In this document: piece after piece, positions 15,023 to 23,189 of the stretch | Layout of the letters: each line of letters starts with the position of its first letter | Numbering within the stretch: position 1 is the stretch's first letter | NCBI GenBank assembly: GCA_045546175.1 | Contig: JAZQCI010000113.1 | Location: 1 to 23,950, forward strand | Length of the DNA stretch: 23,950 nucleotides | Reading direction: 5' to 3' | Source of the DNA: CAG-791 sp045546175 | GTDB lineage: Bacteria; Bacillota; Clostridia; Lachnospirales; Lachnospiraceae | The notes under the pieces: model-generated | The model's database searches: none | Seen by the model: the letters and a program-made list of their open reading frames with translations, nothing else | What the model was told of the DNA's origin: nothing | Program-made: the position numbers and the translations under genes

Positions 15023-16207
15023 TTATATGATTACACTGTTCTTCTTCTTTAAGACCCTCTCCCCGTAGCAGACACACCACACGGCGGCGGCCCACCTGGC
15101 GAGCTCCCGGCTGACGCCGAAATCGCTCACGAGCCTGTTGATAAACCGTCCCGGAAAGAGATCCGTGATCTCGTCGGCCTCTTCGATTGCCCTTGCGATG
15201 TCCATCTTGTAGAGGGTGCAGACCAGATAGGTCTGAAGGTCGCTGTCCGGTATCAGGTCGGACATATAGGACTTGAACCTGGCCACGCTCTCAAGGCACT
15301 GCGGGTGCTCCTCGAGCATCTTCGTAAAGGCCGCCTCAAACTGCCTTGCTCCCGCGGCAAAGTCGTCTCCTCCGTCTCCGCGAGCCTCTTCCTTAAGCTC
15401 TATATCCTCCAGCAGGACAAGATCCGCGTCGAAGCTTCCTTCCTGGGCCGCTCCCGCCTGAAATCTGTCCTTCCAGGCGGAAAGCGCTTTCTGATAGCCC
15501 AATGTGAGGAGCCACCCCTCAAACTCCGGCGTAAAATTGGCGTCGTCCTGATAGAGGCCGGCCGCCTTCCGGGAGAGCGCTTTTTTGGAAATATCCGCAA
15601 ATTTCTGCAGGTAAGAGGCCAGTTCCTTTACAGTCCGGAACTGCTGCCCGTCGAACTCGAAGGTCTTCTTCTCCTCCAGGACCGCCAGCATGAGCGGCAG
15701 TATGTTTCCCCGGTTGAACTTCGATTCCTTTCTGGCGTAGCACCTCTCCAGGTAGCGCACGGCCGCAACTACGCTGTCCTTTCTCTTCGAAGTCTGCGCG
15801 AAATCGCCGAAGATCTGCTCCTGGATCATGAACAGGACCAGCTTTACGGTCTCTTCCCTTTGATCGGATTGCGGACCGGATTGCGGATTCGATTGCGGAT
15901 CGGATTTAATGAGCGCGCAGACATGGTCCAGGTCTCCGCAGCTGTGTCCCATCCAGTACAGATTGGCCACGCCGGGATTCCTTACCAGCCACTTGAGAAA
16001 AAGAAGGTTCCCCTTGGAGGGATCCTCGTTATACTTTTTCTCCGCCCACACGGCTGAAGCCAGGGCGCGCTTGTCAGAGCCTCCCACCTCTGCGCGGAAC
16101 GCCCCGCTCAGAAGGAAGTCCCTGCCCTCGCTCCAGTTGATCGCCATGGCGTTTGCCAGAGCCGCCGTCGTCGGATAGCTCTTCTCGCCAAACTTGTATG
16201 CATTCAT
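15023..16207 (-). CDS. Uncharacterised 394-aa protein of the helicase/kinase cluster
   Basis: I do not recognise a named family. It is soluble and largely helical, with no signal peptide. Two segments resemble each other: YKFGEKSYPTTAALANAM near the N-terminus and FEFDGQQFRTVKELASYL near residue 188. Each pairs a short beta hairpin with a helix, so the protein may contain two copies of a small domain. The C-terminus, GVSRELARWAAAVWCVCYGE, resembles a short helical motif seen in adaptor-like proteins. A linker near residues 100-115 (SDPQSNPQSGPQSDQ) is a translated minisatellite. The ATG lies 3 nt after the helicase stop and its GAGAGG ribosome binding site is inside the helicase gene, so the two are translationally coupled. 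A bridging role between helicase and kinase is inferred from position only. Confidence 0.8.
   Translation of the reverse strand: MNAYKFGEKSYPTTAALANAMAINWSEGRDFLLSGAFRAEVGGSDKRALASAVWAEKKYNEDPSKGNLLFLKWLVRNPGVANLYWMGHSCGDLDHVCALIKSDPQSNPQSGPQSDQREETVKLVLFMIQEQIFGDFAQTSKRKDSVVAAVRYLERCYARKESKFNRGNILPLMLAVLEEKKTFEFDGQQFRTVKELASYLQKFADISKKALSRKAAGLYQDDANFTPEFEGWLLTLGYQKALSAWKDRFQAGAAQEGSFDADLVLLEDIELKEEARGDGGDDFAAGARQFEAAFTKMLEEHPQCLESVARFKSYMSDLIPDSDLQTYLVCTLYKMDIARAIEEADEITDLFPGRFINRLVSDFGVSRELARWAAAVWCVCYGERVLKKKNSVII
15862..15906 (-). repeat. 12-bp in-frame minisatellite in the 394-aa gene
   Basis: About four units of a 12-bp motif close to GATTGCGGATCG encode NPQS/GPQS/DPQS repeats. The unit is a multiple of three, so copy-number change would alter linker length without breaking the frame. 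Confidence 0.7.
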
Positions 16208-16210
16208 AAA

Positions 16211-19200
16211 TCAGTCCTCTCTGATACAGATCTTCCCGTCTGCCTCTCTGAGAATTCCCTCGTCCAGCATCCGGCTGCAGACATCCCGCAGCCGCTCCCG
16301 GATCTTGGAACTTGTCCTGGCATATCCGAAGCTCCTCGCCGCTTCCGCGATCAGATCCTGCGTGGAGAGGCCCAGGGCGGACGCAACGATCTCGCGGATC
16401 GCGTCCTTGATCTCTTCGTCGCAGATATGCTCGATCGCTCTGGGCTGCTGCCCGTCCGCGGGTACCCGCGCCCGGATCCTGATGCTCCCGTCCGCCTGAC
16501 CGGTGAGATAGAGGAATTCTCCCCGCTCTGTGATCCGGTCGGCGAGAAGGCCGCTGACGCAGTCGTCCAGGGACCGCTTTACCAGTGCCGTCACCTTTCG
16601 GTTGCCGAAGACCGGCGCCAGGCGCTTGTAGAAGATCTCCTTGTGGATCGGCGCCTCCGCCTCCATAACGTACATGATCTTTGCCGCCAGTTTCTGACGG
16701 ATTCCGGCCCCGGGCAGATCCGGCGCCTTCATGGGATCGACGGTCCTGTATCTCTCAAATTCCAGCCTCTGCTCCTGCGCGGGAGCCTCTCTCTCAATGA
16801 CGAGATCTTCTCCCATTCGCGTGCCGGCAGCATTTTCCTGGTTGTCTCTCTCTTTTGGCCCGTCTTCTCCGGCAGCCGGCCGGTTCTTCATCGCATCCCG
16901 CAAAAAAGCGAGAAGCCTCTCCTTCTCCTGGCCCGTGTTACGGAACCAGTTGAAGGCCCACACGTGGTGCAGATTCCAGCCCATCTCTTTCATGACGGTC
17001 CTGCGGAGGACGTCTCTGTCCCTCGCTGTCCTCGCCATCGTGTAATTCTCTCCGTCGCACTCGATGCCGGCCATATAGGTGCCCGGGGCATCCGGGTGCA
17101 GCACCGCTATATCCAGCTTGTAATCGGACTGGCCGATCTCGCGCCTGACCTCAAAACCGCTCCTGCGGATGAAATCGGCCACCACGTCCGCAAACCTGTT
17201 GTCCGTCTCTTTGTCGTCCGTCCCGTAAAGGATTCCGCTGTCATTCTGCATGGCGTAGTAAATATACTCGCGCAGGAGCCTGACGCCTTCCGCCTCCGTC
17301 CTGCTCAGATCGATGTCCGTGGGCAGAATGGAACCGACCAGCTTGACATTATATTTTGCCCTCGTGATCGCGACATTGAGCCTGCGCTCTCCGCCCGCGG
17401 CTCCCAGAGGGCCGAATCTCATATACATCTTTCCCTGGCTGTTTCTGGCGTAGCAGATACTGAACATGATCGTGTCCCTCTCGTCGCCCTGCACGTTTTC
17501 CAGGTTCTTGACGAAGAAAGGCTCCTCCTTGTTCTCGTCAAAAAATCCCTCGTACGCCGGATTATTCAGCCGGAAGTCATTCACCGCCTCCTCGATCACA
17601 CTCTGCTGCTTCTCGGAGAAGGCTATGATCCCCAGAGATCTCTCGGGATGCTCCTTGATGTGCTCCTCCAGAAGGCGTACACATCTCCTGGCTTCCATGA
17701 CATTGGAGCGATCGTGGTAGCAGCCCCCGGGCACATACACATACTCCAGTCCGCTGTCCCGAACCTTTCCCGTCCCTGGGAACGTGATCAGCCTGTTGTT
17801 ATAAATCCTCTTGTTGGAAAAGGCAATGAGGGACTCGTCCTTGCTGCGGTAGTGCCAAAGCAGCGTGCACGCAGGCAGGCAGGCCCCCGCCTCATCAAGA
17901 ATCGACTCGCTGTCGGCGTCGACCAGGATTTCCTCCTCTTCGTCCTTGTCGAACTCTTCGGTACTGCCCACCGCATTGAAGAAATTCGTAGGCGGCATCT
18001 GCCGTGTGTCACCGGCGATCACCACCTGTTTTCCCCTGTAGATCGCGCCGATCGCGTCCTCGGGAAGAATCTGGGAGGCCTCGTCGAAGATGACCAGATC
18101 AAACCGGTACAGATCCGAATCCAGAAAATAGGAAACGGACAGCGGCGACATCATAAAGCACGGCTTCAGCTTCATGAGCAGGGTCGGAATCGCCTTGAAG
18201 AGCTTTCTAAGCGGCATCACGCGGCTTCTCTTCTCCGACTCCTTTCTCAGAAGGGCGATCTCGTCCATGGCGCCCGTCATGCGGCCCACGCCCGCCGGTT
18301 TCTGGCCGGACAGGATCTGCGTGAGCCTTGCCCTGGCCAGCGCAAGTGCCTTTTCATCATTTTCCTTAAAACACGCAATCGTATTCTCATGCAGGAGCGG
18401 CTGGAATCGCATAAGATTGGAGATTCCGTTGTCCACAAGGCACTCCATGATCCACTTGACCAGAAATCCCTTTCTGTAGACGTTCACAATGTCCCGTTCC
18501 CCCGTCTCCTCCACATATTCTATGTAGTCCTCGAGGCCTTCCCTCCTGCAGGCGGCCAGAAGATCCGCGTAATCGATCCAGCTTGTGAGCTTCTCGGGAT
18601 CGTTGCACGCCGTGATCCGGTCGCTGAGAACACCCAGCGGCACGTTTTCCAGGTCTTCTCCCGGGAACCATGCGCAGAGGCAGCGGAAATACACGTCGCC
18701 CACGGCTGCGTCATCGCATGCCGTCATTGCTTCCGCGAAGGCGGCCCGAAACTCCCTTTCGCCGCTTCCTATCTTCTCCGCGAGGATCTGCGCCGTGCGC
18801 TCGACCATCTCATAATCAAGGTAGTCCTCGAACAGCTCAAACAGCTCTGCGGCGGTGTTCTCGCCGGCTGCCGCTTCGCCGGCGCAGGTATTCTCTCTGA
18901 AAACCGAAGAACCGGCCAAAGACTCGAGCCCTCTGTCAGAGCTCCACTCCCGGGCTGTCCGGTCGCCGATTTTCACCTCGCTTCGCTCGCCGGCATCCCT
19001 GCCCCAAAGGGCTCTCTCCGCTTCACTCAGGCCGTAAAGTTTCTCATATTCCCTGCGCGCGGCGAGCTCATCGATCATAGTGCCGACCAGATTCCAGTCG
19101 GTCTCCCCGCCTCGGAAGCAGGATCCCAGTATCCTGGCCGCATTTCTCTCAAGCCCGAGAACCCGGTTCCTCATATCCTGAAAGCTCTTCAGAGCTGTCA

Positions 19201-21448
19201 GGGCAGCTTCGCAGTCTGCATCGTTCAGGTCCCCTCCGAGTCCCCTGCGAGTCCCGGAGATCAGTTTCACATCGCTCCAGTAATCCTGGCGGAGCCATTT
19301 GAACATGGATCTGTAATCCGTCCTGAATTTGTGCAGCAGCCGCGCCGCATCCAGGTTCAGAAAATCCTCTGTCCACTCTGTCTCAAGCCGCCTCTTCCAT
19401 TCTTCCAGTTCCGCCTGCGACCGGCGGACCGACGCCGCGATCTTTCTCAGTTCGTCTGCCGTGCAGTCTCTCATCCAGTTCTCCGGAAGATTGTGCGGCC
19501 GGCACAGCAGTTCCAGAAACCTTCTGATCTGCCGCAAAGATTCCGGACTGTAGTCCAGCTTCTTCCCGGTCAGCGCGTTAAAAGAATCCACACAGCCGAC
19601 GATCGCCGCCAGCTCTCCGAGCGCCTTTTCTGTCCCGTCCGCCTCCTGCGGGAGCACAAATCGGCCTCCAAAGTGCTCAGCCACGCACTTTTTCAGGGAT
19701 TCGAACAGCATCGATTTGTGCAGCGCGCCGCACTGTTCGCGGTAGTCCTTCCAGGTGAACTGCCTTCCCGGCTCCGCGCAGGCCAGCAGCATGACCGAAT
19801 CCGCCCCGAACACAACCGTTCCCAGCTTGCTCAGAGTCTGTTCAATATAGCTTCTCAGCTCATACGTGACGGACGTGATCGCCGTGTTTCTCCAGGGATT
19901 TTTCCTCAGATCTCCGTCATACACATTGACGAAGGCCTCCAGCTTTCTCAGCGCCGCGATCCTCCGCCGGAGCTGTCTTTCGGACACGTTCCCGACCTTC
20001 TCGGCAGCCTTGTAAAAGCGCGTATCCTCCATCTGCGCGACCTGCGAGATCGCCTCGTAGATCGACATTCCCAGCGGCTCTCTTCGCGCATCCATCTCGT
20101 CAAAATATCGATTCAGCTCACTCCGTTCCTCCTCCATCTCTTCGAGGAAATCCGATACGCCGGGCCTCAGTTCCCTGACAGGCGCATCCAGAGTATTGAC
20201 AAGGTCCTGGATCACGCCCTTTTTCTCCGCTTTGTAGTTGTGCAGGGACAGGCAGTACTTTTCCAGCCCCACATCCTGCAGCCTTCTGTAGACCACACTC
20301 AGCGCGGCCATTTTCTCCGAGACAAAAAGCACCTTCTTCCCATTTGCCAGTGAATCGGCAATGATGTTGGTGATCGTCTGGCTCTTTCCCGTGCCGGGCG
20401 GTCCCTGCAGCACGAAGCTGACGCCCTCGCGCGCCAGGGCAATGGCATCCTGCTGACTCGCGTCCGCATTGACGACCAGATTCGATTCCTCGCAGGGAAC
20501 ACTGTCGTGGTCGAACACTCTCCGCTGCGGCCCGGTCTGCGACAGCCCGGAATAGTCCCCTGAAAACGGTCCGGTTTGAGACAGCCCGGAATAGTCCCCT
20601 GAAAGCGGTCCGGTTTGAGACAGCCCGGAATAGTCCCCGAAAAGCGGCCCGATCTGTGGCAGCCCGGAATAGTCCCCGCAGAGCGCCCTGATCACAGGGT
20701 TTAAGAAGATCTGCTCGCGATATTTTGCCAGATCCTTGTACATAACGATCTTGAGGAAAGAAAGAAGACAGAGATTTGCCTCCCTGATCACTCTCCATCC
20801 CAGGGGTTCCACCGTCTTCTCGATCGCGGCCATCAGCGCCTCAATGTCGTCTCCCGCGGCTTCAACATCCGGCAGACCGACCCCGTACTCAGACGAGAGC
20901 ACATGCTCCAGGGTCGGATTGACCACGTTGTCCTCATCAATTCTCCTGATCGTAAAGGGCGAACTGATGGAGCTGAGCTCCACGGTCACCGGCACCATGA
21001 CGAGCGGGGACAGCATGGGCGGATCCGACGGCTTCCGCCGCCACTCCAAAAAGCCAAAACACAGATAAAGCGTATTTATACCCTGCTCTTCCCTGGACAG
21101 CCTTGCCCTGGAGCGCAGATTCTTCAGCGTGATCCCCATCTCCTCCGTCGGCAAGTCCGACCCGATCTCTCCCACGGAGAGTTCCACCGGCGCTCCCACC
21201 TTATCAAGCATGTAAAACAGCCCCGCCAGCTTCACATCGCTGCCGGTATCGACACGGCGCTTGAACGTAATGGTCTCCTCTGCGACCGCAATTCTCCGAT
21301 ACAGCTTCTCAAAAGAGGGCTCGATCAGCTTCAGAGTCGTCCTCCTGATCCTCCTGAAATTGATCATCCGGTTGCGCCCGCCGATATCGAGGAGTCCGTG
21401 CCTCCAGTTATTGAATTTCACTTCCTGTATATGTGTATTAACCGACAT
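16211..21448 (-). CDS. Giant DUF4011-SF1 helicase-Vsr/DUF559-like nuclease-DUF3320 protein (Hhe-like)
   Basis: 1745 residues. The N-terminal DUF4011 region starts VKFNNWRHGLLDIGGRNRMI. Walker A GPPGTGKS is at 349-356 and Walker B VIFDEAS has its Asp near 1122. AGDTRQMPP, LWHYRSKDESLIAFSNKRIY and LNVAITRAKYNVKLVG complete the UPF1-like superfamily 1 helicase. The ~770 residues between the Walker motifs are a helical insert typical of this class. A PD-(D/E)xK nuclease of Vsr/DUF559 type follows: SDYKLDIAV (D1446), GIECDG (E1463) and RDRDVLRR. DUF3320 and winged-helix-like C-terminal segments come last. The same architecture has been reported as a single-gene anti-phage system (Hhe), and similar helicases occur in TerY-linked DNA-processing clusters. 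It is first in the cluster. The GAGAGG ribosome binding site before the ATG is moderate. Confidence 0.92.
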   Translation of the reverse strand: MSVNTHIQEVKFNNWRHGLLDIGGRNRMINFRRIRRTTLKLIEPSFEKLYRRIAVAEETITFKRRVDTGSDVKLAGLFYMLDKVGAPVELSVGEIGSDLPTEEMGITLKNLRSRARLSREEQGINTLYLCFGFLEWRRKPSDPPMLSPLVMVPVTVELSSISSPFTIRRIDEDNVVNPTLEHVLSSEYGVGLPDVEAAGDDIEALMAAIEKTVEPLGWRVIREANLCLLSFLKIVMYKDLAKYREQIFLNPVIRALCGDYSGLPQIGPLFGDYSGLSQTGPLSGDYSGLSQTGPFSGDYSGLSQTGPQRRVFDHDSVPCEESNLVVNADASQQDAIALAREGVSFVLQGPPGTGKSQTITNIIADSLANGKKVLFVSEKMAALSVVYRRLQDVGLEKYCLSLHNYKAEKKGVIQDLVNTLDAPVRELRPGVSDFLEEMEEERSELNRYFDEMDARREPLGMSIYEAISQVAQMEDTRFYKAAEKVGNVSERQLRRRIAALRKLEAFVNVYDGDLRKNPWRNTAITSVTYELRSYIEQTLSKLGTVVFGADSVMLLACAEPGRQFTWKDYREQCGALHKSMLFESLKKCVAEHFGGRFVLPQEADGTEKALGELAAIVGCVDSFNALTGKKLDYSPESLRQIRRFLELLCRPHNLPENWMRDCTADELRKIAASVRRSQAELEEWKRRLETEWTEDFLNLDAARLLHKFRTDYRSMFKWLRQDYWSDVKLISGTRRGLGGDLNDADCEAALTALKSFQDMRNRVLGLERNAARILGSCFRGGETDWNLVGTMIDELAARREYEKLYGLSEAERALWGRDAGERSEVKIGDRTAREWSSDRGLESLAGSSVFRENTCAGEAAAGENTAAELFELFEDYLDYEMVERTAQILAEKIGSGEREFRAAFAEAMTACDDAAVGDVYFRCLCAWFPGEDLENVPLGVLSDRITACNDPEKLTSWIDYADLLAACRREGLEDYIEYVEETGERDIVNVYRKGFLVKWIMECLVDNGISNLMRFQPLLHENTIACFKENDEKALALARARLTQILSGQKPAGVGRMTGAMDEIALLRKESEKRSRVMPLRKLFKAIPTLLMKLKPCFMMSPLSVSYFLDSDLYRFDLVIFDEASQILPEDAIGAIYRGKQVVIAGDTRQMPPTNFFNAVGSTEEFDKDEEEEILVDADSESILDEAGACLPACTLLWHYRSKDESLIAFSNKRIYNNRLITFPGTGKVRDSGLEYVYVPGGCYHDRSNVMEARRCVRLLEEHIKEHPERSLGIIAFSEKQQSVIEEAVNDFRLNNPAYEGFFDENKEEPFFVKNLENVQGDERDTIMFSICYARNSQGKMYMRFGPLGAAGGERRLNVAITRAKYNVKLVGSILPTDIDLSRTEAEGVRLLREYIYYAMQNDSGILYGTDDKETDNRFADVVADFIRRSGFEVRREIGQSDYKLDIAVLHPDAPGTYMAGIECDGENYTMARTARDRDVLRRTVMKEMGWNLHHVWAFNWFRNTGQEKERLLAFLRDAMKNRPAAGEDGPKERDNQENAAGTRMGEDLVIEREAPAQEQRLEFERYRTVDPMKAPDLPGAGIRQKLAAKIMYVMEAEAPIHKEIFYKRLAPVFGNRKVTALVKRSLDDCVSGLLADRITERGEFLYLTGQADGSIRIRARVPADGQQPRAIEHICDEEIKDAIREIVASALGLSTQDLIAEAARSFGYARTSSKIRERLRDVCSRMLDEGILREADGKICIRED
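20528..20684 (-). repeat. 39-bp in-frame tandem repeat in the helicase gene
   Basis: Three full units of 39 bp (20541, 20580, 20619) plus partial ones encode GDYSGLSQTGPLS-type blocks at about residues 254-306, between DUF4011 and Walker A. The copies differ by only a few bases, suggesting recent expansion. The frame is kept in every copy. Confidence 0.85.
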
Positions 21449-21494
21449 TCCATTCCTCTCTCATTTCAGAACAGATCCAAGGCTCGCATAGCGA

Positions 21495-21650
21495 GCTGGT
21501 GTGTCTCGTGCGGCTTGGTGCGCCACGTGCAGGCGTGGTGTGCCGCGCGCGGGCGTGGTGTGCCACATGCTGGCTGGTGCGCCACATGCGGGCTTGGTGC
21601 GCCGCGTGCGGGCTTGGTATGCCGCATACGGGCTTGCTTCGCCGCGTGCG
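21495..21650. repeat. 20-bp GC-rich tandem repeat between the helicase and Uma2 genes
   Basis: Nearly eight degenerate copies of a 20-bp unit close to GCTTGGTGCGCCGCGTGCGG fill most of the 273-bp gap. The array ends 47 bp before the helicase start codon on the transcribed side, so it lies in the helicase leader or promoter region. No convincing coding function is seen; a minus-strand reading frame through it is a by-product of the repeat. Confidence 0.8.
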
Positions 21651-21721
21651 TTCATGATAAAACTCACCACTAATAAAGACGGGAGACTTCCGCCTGCGTT
21701 AATATCAAAACAGTTTTCTTT

Positions 21722-22579
21722 TCAGAACATGTCTGACGGCCTGATTACCAGCCCGTCAAACAGAGAGCTCGGAATCTCCGCGTCAAAGGAGAACAGGTCT
21801 GCATCTTCCACATTTTTATCACTGTCAAACAGATACGTCAGGACCGTTCGCAGAGACGGATCCACAATCCAGTATTCCCTTACTCCTGACTCCCTGTATT
21901 TATTCAATTTCACTGCATAATCCGTCTTTCTCGTCGGTACCGAGACCACTTCTATGATCCAGTCGGGCGCTCCCATGCACCCCCGCTCACTCAGGCGCGA
22001 CGTATCACGTATGATCGAAAGATCAGGCTCTACATAAAGGGAGTCATCTCCGTTTAAATAGACACCGAACGGCGCAATATAAACTTCACACTCTTTGCTG
22101 TAAGCCTTCAGGTGCGCTGCCGCCGCCAGATACATTTCCCCGGTGATCTTCTGGTGCGTCCTCGTCGGCGTCGGAATATAGTAAAGCTTGCCGTCGATCA
22201 GTTCCGCCCTGATCCCGTCCGGAAGGGCATAAATATCTTCAATTGTGCTGGGACCGGCATCTTCCCTGACAACATTTCGAATCCCCGTGAACACTTCCGG
22301 ATAGGTATAGCCGGTTCTCACATATTCGGAATTCTCTCTGCCGGGAGTTATGCTCTCGATCTTTTCATTGCCGGGCATTTTGCTTTCGGACTTCTGCCCT
22401 GTCGTTTTTCCGGCCTCAAGCACTCTCGAAAGCGCCTCCACCGTTTTCTGTCTCGGGTTCTTGGTAATTCCGCTCAGCACCTTCTGAACGGTCGCAAGCG
22501 GCACGCCCGACATCTCAGCCAGCGTCTCGTTGCTGTAGCCGAGCGCCCGCTTGCATTCTCTCATTTCCTGTAAGTTCAT
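21722..22579 (-). CDS. XRE-type HTH fused to Uma2-family (DUF820) PD-(D/E)xK nuclease-like domain
   Basis: 285 residues. The first ~57 form an XRE/HTH_3 DNA-binding domain (KRALGYSNETLAEMSGVPLA, TVQKVLSGITKNPRQKTVEA). After a polar linker, the Uma2/DUF820 domain (about 115-270) shows RAELIDGKLYYIPTPTRTHQ, YVEPDLSII, DWIIEVVS and AVKLNKYRESGVREYWIVDP, giving the Asp, Glu and Lys of a PD-(D/E)xK active site. AAGGAGG precedes the ATG and a promoter is visible. Uma2 proteins are abundant in cyanobacteria and Firmicutes; a nuclease role is predicted from fold and mostly untested. The HTH fusion suggests an autoregulated DNA-targeting protein. It is co-oriented with the helicase gene, but a repeat-filled 273-bp gap separates them. 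Confidence 0.9.
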   Translation of the reverse strand: MNLQEMRECKRALGYSNETLAEMSGVPLATVQKVLSGITKNPRQKTVEALSRVLEAGKTTGQKSESKMPGNEKIESITPGRENSEYVRTGYTYPEVFTGIRNVVREDAGPSTIEDIYALPDGIRAELIDGKLYYIPTPTRTHQKITGEMYLAAAAHLKAYSKECEVYIAPFGVYLNGDDSLYVEPDLSIIRDTSRLSERGCMGAPDWIIEVVSVPTRKTDYAVKLNKYRESGVREYWIVDPSLRTVLTYLFDSDKNVEDADLFSFDAEIPSSLFDGLVIRPSDMF

Positions 22580-22618
22580 AGGTATCCTCCTTGGCCTTCG
22601 GAAGAATTGTTTTCCTAA

Positions 22619-22647
22619 ATGGTACCTTGCTTTTGGTATGTGGTCAA
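22619..22647 (-). promoter_or_regulatory. Promoter of the HTH-Uma2 gene
   Basis: On the minus strand TTGACC (22642-22647), a 17-nt spacer and TACCAT (22619-22624) match sigma-A hexamers at 5 and 4 of 6 positions, about 40 nt before the ATG. Confidence 0.45.
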
Positions 22648-22652
22648 GTGCA

Positions 22653-22738
22653 TTAATTCCAATTAAATGGAATTATCGTCAAAAAATTCCATTTTAATTC
22701 CATTTTCAACCAGCAGTTGAATGGAACTAAAATGGAAT
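22653..22738. promoter_or_regulatory. Cluster of TGGAAT inverted repeats upstream of the HTH-Uma2 gene
   Basis: Several direct and inverted copies of ATTCCA/TGGAAT lie just upstream of the -35 box. One pair forms ATTCCA-N6-TGGAAT (around 22656-22673). A larger near-perfect inverted repeat spans 22686-22738: arms of about 22 bp with one mismatch and a 2-nt bulge around a CCAGCAG loop. Symmetry next to a promoter suggests an operator, possibly for the HTH-Uma2 protein itself. Confidence 0.5.
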
Positions 22739-22804
22739 ATCTGATTGCGTGTGAAGATTTATAACACAACCTGACTGCATGCAATGTTATTAATCGGCCG
22801 GATT

Positions 22805-22870
22805 GCATGCGGTACATTTTTGAACTTGCATGCGGTGCATTTTGAACTTGTATTCGGTCATTCCTGACTT
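22805..22870. repeat. Three degenerate ~22-bp tandem units with GCATGC
   Basis: Units of 23, 22 and 21 bp begin GCATGCGGTACATTTTTG, GCATGCGGTGCATTTTG and GTATTCGGTCATTCCTG, and end GAACTT or GACTT. The first two are nearly identical. Function unknown. Confidence 0.6.
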
Positions 22871-22916
22871 GCCTTGTGAGCCGCCGGAATTTTTGTGCTT
22901 GTTTTATCATGATTCT

Positions 22917-23175
22917 GACGGCAGAGTGGTTGTAGAGTACCCTCCGCAACCACTTGGGCGTCATTCTGGTTGACTTTTCTTGTTTCTGACGGCGGAGTGG
23001 TTGTGGAGTACCCTCCGCAACCACTTGGGCGTCATTCTGACCGACATTTTCTGTTTCTGACGGCGGAGTGGTTGTGGAGTACCCTCCGCAACCACTTGAG
23101 CGTCATTCTGACTGACTTTTTCTGTTTCTGACGGCGGAGCGGTTGTGGAGTACCCTCCGCAACCACTTGAGCGTC
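22917..23175 (+). repeat. Tandem array A: four 71-bp stem-loop units
   Basis: Units begin at 22917, 22988, 23059 and 23130, an exact 71-bp period. Each contains AGTGGTTG-T-GGAG-TACC-CTCC-G-CAACCACT, a 13-bp stem with a 4-nt loop, enclosed by GACG/CGTC. The 25 bp between hairpins are also similar (ATTCTGACTGACTTTTTCTG type). The strand is arbitrary because the stems are nearly symmetric. Confidence 0.9.
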
Positions 23176-23189
23176 ATTCTGACTGTGAT

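Noticed and set aside
16427..20353. Very long plus-strand frame of about 1300 codons opposite the helicase gene
   Set aside because: It is an antisense shadow caused by GC-rich codon bias; the minus strand carries clear helicase and nuclease motifs.
21461..21670. Small Arg/Thr/Ala-rich protein encoded by the 20-bp repeat
   Set aside because: A 20-bp unit shifts frame between copies, there is no ribosome binding site, and no plausible fold.
22653..23024. Minus-strand 123-codon frame through array A
   Set aside because: It crosses tandem hairpins and the operator-like repeats, has no ribosome binding site and resembles nothing recognisable.
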